From Chloroflexota bacterium (GTDB lineage: Bacteria; Chloroflexota; Dehalococcoidia; SM23-28-2; RBG-16-64-32): a stretch of 15,403 nt of DNA. Below are positions 11,529-15,403 of this stretch, in pieces (position 1 is the first letter of the stretch; each line of letters starts with the position of its first letter). The stretch spans positions 1 to 15,403 of the forward strand of contig JADFKX010000031.1 in assembly GCA_022564695.1 (NCBI GenBank). Direction: 5' to 3'. Under the pieces are notes generated by a model. The model was not told where the DNA came from. It did no database searches and worked only from the letters and a program-made list of their open reading frames with translations. The translations under genes were made by a program, and so were the position numbers.

Positions 11529-12727
11529 GGACGGGCGCGGCCGTAGCGAAGCATCCCGATTGGCGGGACGCTCTGACCGACCTGATCGGCCAGATACCGC
11601 TCCTCTCGGGAGAGCATGAGGTGGACCTGGCGCTGCTGTTCGCCAGTTCGGAGTACCGTGAGGAGTTCCCGGATCTGGTGGCCCGGGCGCGCCAGCTCAC
11701 CGGCGCCCGCCTCCTCGTAGGCTGTTCCGGCCAAGGGGTCATCGGCGCCGGCAAGGAGATAGAGGGGGAGCCGGCGCTGGCGCTACTGGCCTTCTCTCTG
11801 CCTGGTGCGGAGCTGACGGCCGTTCACCTGACCCAGGAAGAGCTGGAGAGCTGCCGCACGCCCCAGGACTGGCAGCGGCTCACTGGGGTTGCGCCCGAAG
11901 ACGCCAGCGCCTGGCTCCTCTTCGCCGACCCGTTCACGCTGGATGCGGAGGCGCTCCTTGCAGGCCTGTCCGCTGGCTACCCCGGGACTCCCCTGGTGGG
12001 CGGGCTCGCCTCCGGCGACCCTCGACTGCGCGCCACTCACCTGTTCCTGAATGAGGAGGTCTACGACCGTGGCGCCGTGGCCCTCGCCCTGGGCGGCCCC
12101 TATGCCGTCCGCACCATCGTCTCTCAGGGCGCCGCTCCCATCGGCGAGACCTGGACGATCACCGGCGCCCAAGGTCACATCATCGAGACTATCGCCCAGC
12201 GGCCCGCGTATCAGGTGCTGGTGGACACCCTGCGCGCCCTGCCGCCGGCGATGCAGCGGAGGGCTCAGGCCAACCTCCTGGTGGGGCTGGCGATGGACGA
12301 GCATCGAGGAGAGTTCCGTCGAGGCGACTTCCTGATCCGTAACCTGATGGGGGTCGATCGGGAGAGCGGCGCGCTGACAGTCGGAGCGCTGCCCCGCGTG
12401 GGCCAGACGATCCAGTTCCAGCTCCGGGACCCGGACGCGGCGGACGAGGACCTGCGCGAGTTACTGGAGCGAGCGCGGAAGGAACTCGGCGCGCGCCAGC
12501 CCGTTGGGGCGCTGCTCTGCTCCTGCAACGGTCGGGGCGTCGGCCTGTTCGGGACGCCTGACCATGACGTGCGGGCCCTGGTGGACCTGCTCGGTCCTAT
12601 CGCCGTGGCCGGCTTCTTCTGCAACGGCGAGATCGGCCCGGTGGGTGAGCAGAACTTCCTGCACGGCTTCACCGCCAGCATCGCCCTGGTGATTCCCGAG
12701 GAGCCCGGACAGGGCCAAGCACCGTAG
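11525..12727 (+). CDS. FIST-domain (FIST_N + FIST_C) sensor-like protein
   Basis: This 400-aa soluble protein matches the FIST architecture: an N-terminal domain (about 25-215, with LLVGCSGQGVIGAGKEIEGE and a later TPLVGGLASGD) and a C-terminal domain (about 220-385, with GALPRVGQTIQFQLRD, ALLCSCNGRG and GFFCNGEIGPVGEQNFLHGF). FIST proteins are thought to bind small ligands, perhaps amino acids, in signal transduction, and are often fused or adjacent to kinases or methyl-accepting domains. Here no output domain is attached. The ATG overlaps the NDH-2 stop by 4 nt and GAGGAGG precedes it, so the two are made together. A respiratory or redox-linked sensing role is only an inference. Confidence 0.85.
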   Translation: MRTGAAVAKHPDWRDALTDLIGQIPLLSGEHEVDLALLFASSEYREEFPDLVARARQLTGARLLVGCSGQGVIGAGKEIEGEPALALLAFSLPGAELTAVHLTQEELESCRTPQDWQRLTGVAPEDASAWLLFADPFTLDAEALLAGLSAGYPGTPLVGGLASGDPRLRATHLFLNEEVYDRGAVALALGGPYAVRTIVSQGAAPIGETWTITGAQGHIIETIAQRPAYQVLVDTLRALPPAMQRRAQANLLVGLAMDEHRGEFRRGDFLIRNLMGVDRESGALTVGALPRVGQTIQFQLRDPDAADEDLRELLERARKELGARQPVGALLCSCNGRGVGLFGTPDHDVRALVDLLGPIAVAGFFCNGEIGPVGEQNFLHGFTASIALVIPEEPGQGQAP

Positions 12728-12867
12728 GTCTAGCCACATGTCCGCGCGGTTTTCTGACAGCCCGAGGGCTACGGCGACACCCGTGGGAGGCGATCTTCCG
12801 TCACCTGTTTCTCGGTCAGCTCAAGGCCACCAGCGAGAGACGTGGCCCCTGTATAAGGAGGTGGCTC

Positions 12868-13533
12868 GTGGCCGACGCCCGTGAACTGATCGCGGAGACG
12901 CGAGCGCAACTGAAGGCGGTGGAGGATAAGCTCTTTGCCCACCCCTATCTTTCAGCCGTTGAGGAGGGGCGGATCACCAAGGAGAAGCTCCGCCTCTTCG
13001 CCGGCGAGCAATACCACATAATCAACTCCGACCTGCGCAGCGTCGCCCTGCTGGTCAGCCGCCAGGCCAACGGCCTCAACCGCGACTTCTTCCTCCGGGC
13101 GCTGCAGGGCGAGGCCGCGGCCAGGGACGCCCTCCTCGCCTTCGCCATGGCGCTGGAGAGGAGTGAGGACGACCTGCGGGCCTACGAGCCGATGCCCGGC
13201 TGCCAGGCCTATCCAGCCTATGTTGCCTGGCTTGCCTCCTACGGCTCCGCCGCCGACTTCGCCGCCGCTTTCCTGGTTAACTTACCCGCCTGGGGCAGCA
13301 GCTGCGCCCGTATGAGCGCGGCTCTCAAAGGCATGTACGGCCTCTCGTCCGAGGCTGTCGCCTTCTTCGACCTATTCGCCGCCCCTGCACCCGAGTTCGA
13401 GGCCGATTCCCTGCGCGTCATCCAGGATGGCTTGGACCGCGGCGTGGACCTTCGCGGCGTGGCCCGCGCCGCCCGTCTCATTCAGGCCTACGAGCTCATG
13501 TACTGGGACACTTTATACGAGGCCTCCACCTAG
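12868..13533 (+). CDS. TenA/PqqC-superfamily protein lacking the catalytic Cys
   Basis: This 221-aa all-helical protein starts at GTG 12868, preceded by AAGGAGG. It fits the heme-oxygenase-like TenA/PqqC fold: HPYLSAVEEGRITKEKLRLFAGEQYHII (25-52), AYPAYVAWLASYG (114-126), NLPAWGSSCARMSAAL (138-153) and AYELMYWDTLYEA (207-219). The tyrosine of the middle helix and Glu209 align with active-site residues of TenA. However, the position of the catalytic Cys (LPC in its neighbour) is Ala141, and the N-terminal catalytic Asp is replaced (EQYH). It is therefore unlikely to be a thiaminase II. It may be a diverged oxidase-like or ligand-binding paralog. The next gene begins 1 nt after its stop. Confidence 0.75.
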   Translation: MADARELIAETRAQLKAVEDKLFAHPYLSAVEEGRITKEKLRLFAGEQYHIINSDLRSVALLVSRQANGLNRDFFLRALQGEAAARDALLAFAMALERSEDDLRAYEPMPGCQAYPAYVAWLASYGSAADFAAAFLVNLPAWGSSCARMSAALKGMYGLSSEAVAFFDLFAAPAPEFEADSLRVIQDGLDRGVDLRGVARAARLIQAYELMYWDTLYEAST

Positions 13534-13534
13534 G

Positions 13535-14206
13535 ATGAGCGAGCGCTTCAGCGACCGGCTCTACCGCCTGGCCCAGCCCGTATGGGAGGCCCAACATAGC
13601 CACCCCTTCGTACAGGGCATCGGGGACGGCAGCCTGGACATAGAGAAGTTCAAGTTCTGGGTGCGCCAGGACTACCTCTTCCTCATCGACTACGCTCGCC
13701 TGCTGGCCCTGGCCGTGGCCCGCGCACCCGACCTAGACTCCATGCGCCGCTTCGCCGATCTTGTCCAAAGCACCCTCAACGTGGAGATGGACCTCCACCG
13801 CTCCTACGCCGCTGAGTTCGGCATCTCTATCGCTGAGCTGGAGGCGGAGGAGAAGGCCCCTGCCACGCGTGGCTATACCGACTTCCTTCTCCGAGTAGCC
13901 GCCCTGGATGAGTTCTCAGGGCTCATCGCCGCTCTTCTTCCCTGCATGTGGGGATTTTCCGACATAGGGCAGCGGCTGGCCCAGGGCCCGGGGCCGGCGG
14001 ACGAAAGGTATGCGAAGTGGATTGAGATGTACTCCTCGGAGGAGTTCGCCCAGCTGGCCGTCTGGTGTCGCGCCCTGGTGGACCGGGTGGCCGCCGGCCT
14101 GCCGGAGGAGACGCTGCGGCGCATGGAGGACGCCTTCCTCACCTCCAGCCGCTACGAGCTGCTGTTCTGGGAGATGGCGTGGCGGCAGGAGCGCTGGCCG
14201 GTATGA
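13535..14206 (+). CDS. tenA: TenA-type aminopyrimidine aminohydrolase (thiaminase II)
   Basis: This 223-aa protein begins at ATG 13535, one base after the preceding stop; the longer in-frame start at 13427 lies inside the upstream gene. TenA hydrolyses aminomethyl-pyrimidines in thiamine salvage, and some members hydrolyse thiamine. All residues known from B. subtilis TenA are present at small offsets: Asp46 (RQDYLF; D44), Tyr114 (RGYTDF; Y112), Cys137 (LLPCMWGFSDIG; C135), Tyr166 (IEMYSSEEF; Y163) and Glu208 (YELLFWEM; E205). No TPP riboswitch is seen upstream and no other thiamine gene is in the window. The gene ends 13 nt before the stop of a convergent gene. Confidence 0.85.
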   Translation: MSERFSDRLYRLAQPVWEAQHSHPFVQGIGDGSLDIEKFKFWVRQDYLFLIDYARLLALAVARAPDLDSMRRFADLVQSTLNVEMDLHRSYAAEFGISIAELEAEEKAPATRGYTDFLLRVAALDEFSGLIAALLPCMWGFSDIGQRLAQGPGPADERYAKWIEMYSSEEFAQLAVWCRALVDRVAAGLPEETLRRMEDAFLTSSRYELLFWEMAWRQERWPV

Positions 14207-14219
14207 CACGGCCCCACGC

Positions 14220-15403
14220 CTAGCCGGGCCTCCTCCTGGCGGGATGACCCAGCGCCACCAGGAACATCGCGCTCTTCCCCTCCGCGTGGGGAGAGAAGAA
14301 GTCGGTCACCGCGTCATCGTAGAACGTTAGACCGGTGGCGCCCAGCCCCAGGGCGTAGCTCGCCAGGTACAGCCTGCCGCCGTTGATGGCCGCCTCAAGC
14401 TGCGCTAGCCGGTACCCTCGGTTGCCGAACCGCTCCAGGATCGGCGCCAGTTCGGTCAGGAAGAAAACGTTCGCGCTGGCGTCGGCAGGGAGCGCTTGCT
14501 CTAAGCCCAAGTCCCCGGCCTCGTCCCGAAACTCCCCTTCTCTGAGCAACTCCAGAGCGCTCTCGTCCGGGTGATAAACGTAGGAACCGCAGGGCAGGCC
14601 TTCCACGGCGTTCACAATGATATACGCGTCGTTCAGAAGCCGGCCTCCCGATTGCGTGAAGTCGGCCGCGATCCCACCGATGCTACTCAGCGCAGTGGAG
14701 AGCTGCTCCAGACTGATCGGCTGACGGGCGAAGCTGCGGCTGGAACCGCGCCGCGAGATGACCTCCTCGATGGAGTCATGCGGCGCCTCCCTATCTTTCA
14801 ACGGTCGCAGCGGGAACAGCCGACCCTCGGGCGGGGCAAGCGGAGCCACGGAGGCGGCGCCTCGCCAGGCCGCCACCTCCGCCTCCTCAGCCAGGGACGA
14901 GGCTTCGTGCATCGCCCGAATCGCCGGGTAGTCTACCTCGGACCTCGAGAGAGGCGTAGTCTCCAGCGCCAGCGGCTTCACCTTCGGGGCCTGACCGATG
15001 GGGCTGTCGCGCCCCAGTGGGACCAACGCGAGGGCTACTTCCCGCTGAGGTTCCAACCCCAGTAGCCGGTTCACCCAACCGTCAGCGAAACCGCACACCA
15101 CCCGCGCTGCCACCCCGTGGGCCGCGGTCATGGCCAAGAGATTAGCCAGGATGGTGCCACTGTCCCAGAAGCAATGCCGGTAGGCCCGCGCCTGATACTT
15201 CCAGGAGTTGCGCCAGAACGTGCTGCTGCATATGAGAGTGACTGGCGCCGATGACACCGCCGACTCACCAGCCGTGGCCCGCACCAACTCGCCCCGGAAG
15301 TCACCCGGCCGCAACTGGCGCAAGGAGAAATCATGTACCCCAAAATGGTAGACTCCCGCCTCCAGGTCCGGCAGATCCACGCACACCAGATAGAGGTCTA
15401 TGT
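14220..15403 (-). CDS. SagB/ThcOx-type tandem nitroreductase-fold dehydrogenase, 5' end outside window
   Basis: The frame is open to the window edge, so the start is missing; about 394 C-terminal residues are visible. It contains the end of a first FMN nitroreductase domain (YLVCVDLPDLEAGVYHFGV, then ARAYRHCFWDSGTILANLLA, and GFADGWVNRLLGL). A linker follows, then a second domain starting SIEEVISRRGSSRSFARQPIS and ending YRLAQLEAAINGGRLYLASY, GATGLTFYDDAVTDFF and SAMFLVALGHP. The pattern RRSSRxF / eAG...N / G.tG...D is that of SagB/ThcOx dehydrogenases, which oxidise azolines with FMN in some peptide pathways but also occur in stand-alone forms of unknown substrate. No precursor peptide or cyclodehydratase gene is visible. 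It converges with tenA. Confidence 0.82.
   Translation of the reverse strand, partial: IDLYLVCVDLPDLEAGVYHFGVHDFSLRQLRPGDFRGELVRATAGESAVSSAPVTLICSSTFWRNSWKYQARAYRHCFWDSGTILANLLAMTAAHGVAARVVCGFADGWVNRLLGLEPQREVALALVPLGRDSPIGQAPKVKPLALETTPLSRSEVDYPAIRAMHEASSLAEEAEVAAWRGAASVAPLAPPEGRLFPLRPLKDREAPHDSIEEVISRRGSSRSFARQPISLEQLSTALSSIGGIAADFTQSGGRLLNDAYIIVNAVEGLPCGSYVYHPDESALELLREGEFRDEAGDLGLEQALPADASANVFFLTELAPILERFGNRGYRLAQLEAAINGGRLYLASYALGLGATGLTFYDDAVTDFFSPHAEGKSAMFLVALGHPARRRPG

Noticed and set aside
12728..12867. TPP riboswitch upstream of the tenA pair
   Set aside because: I looked for the conserved thi-box core (CUGAGA and ACCUGAU-type elements) and did not find it. Only a good ribosome site is visible.
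1..15403. CRISPR array, insertion sequence, transposase or rRNA gene
   Set aside because: No regularly spaced repeats, no transposase motif and no rRNA sequence were seen on either strand.

Overview
The window is about 15.4 kb of GC-rich bacterial DNA with tight operons, strong GGAGG-type ribosome sites and occasional GTG/TTG starts. The gene mix is a carbohydrate-type ABC importer with an acidic lipoprotein binding protein, a type II NADH dehydrogenase, a FIST protein, TenA-like proteins and a double nitroreductase. This resembles free-living Chloroflexota-like (Dehalococcoidia-type) genomes, but that placement is an impression and there is no rRNA or marker gene to fix it.

Layout. 1-79: N-terminal signal peptide of a secreted protein on the minus strand, cut by the window edge. 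80-1444: no convincing intact gene; it holds a 3' fragment of tRNA-Arg(CCG) (841-881), inverted repeats and the promoter of the next gene. 1445-1933: the most interesting gene, an OsmC-family peroxidase whose reading frame is interrupted once, by TGA at the exact position of the peroxidatic cysteine, with a stem-loop of bacterial SECIS geometry just downstream. It is read here as a selenoprotein. 1934-2466: promoters and a structured leader. 2467-6962: a four-gene CUT1-type ABC importer operon (lipoprotein binding protein, MalK/UgpC-like ATPase, two permeases). 6963-7532: no intact gene; hairpins and a decayed tRNA-Gly(TCC).

7533-8708 (minus): an RlmI-like 23S rRNA cytosine methyltransferase. 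8801-9046 (minus): a startless remnant of a Cys-containing secreted-type protein. 9089-9334: a YggX-like protein carrying two CxxC pairs. 9425-9838: a VOC-fold protein. 9874-12727: a compact run of a small acidic hypothetical, an NDH-2 NADH:quinone oxidoreductase and a FIST sensor-like protein (last two overlapping by ATGA). 12868-14206: two tandem TenA-like proteins, the second with all canonical thiaminase II residues and the first without the catalytic Cys. 14220-15403 (minus): a tandem-domain SagB/ThcOx-type nitroreductase, cut by the window edge and convergent with the tenA pair.

The stretch from about 0.9 to 7.4 kb is bracketed by two different tRNA 3' fragments whose 3' ends point outward, and by two copies of an imperfect palindrome (CACTAA-N6-TTAGTG). 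This suggests, without proving, that the selenoprotein gene and the ABC importer lie in an acquired island. A loose redox and oxidative-stress theme (OsmC, YggX, NDH-2, nitroreductase) runs through the window, but only the ABC operon, the NDH-2/FIST pair and the tenA pair are clearly co-transcribed units.
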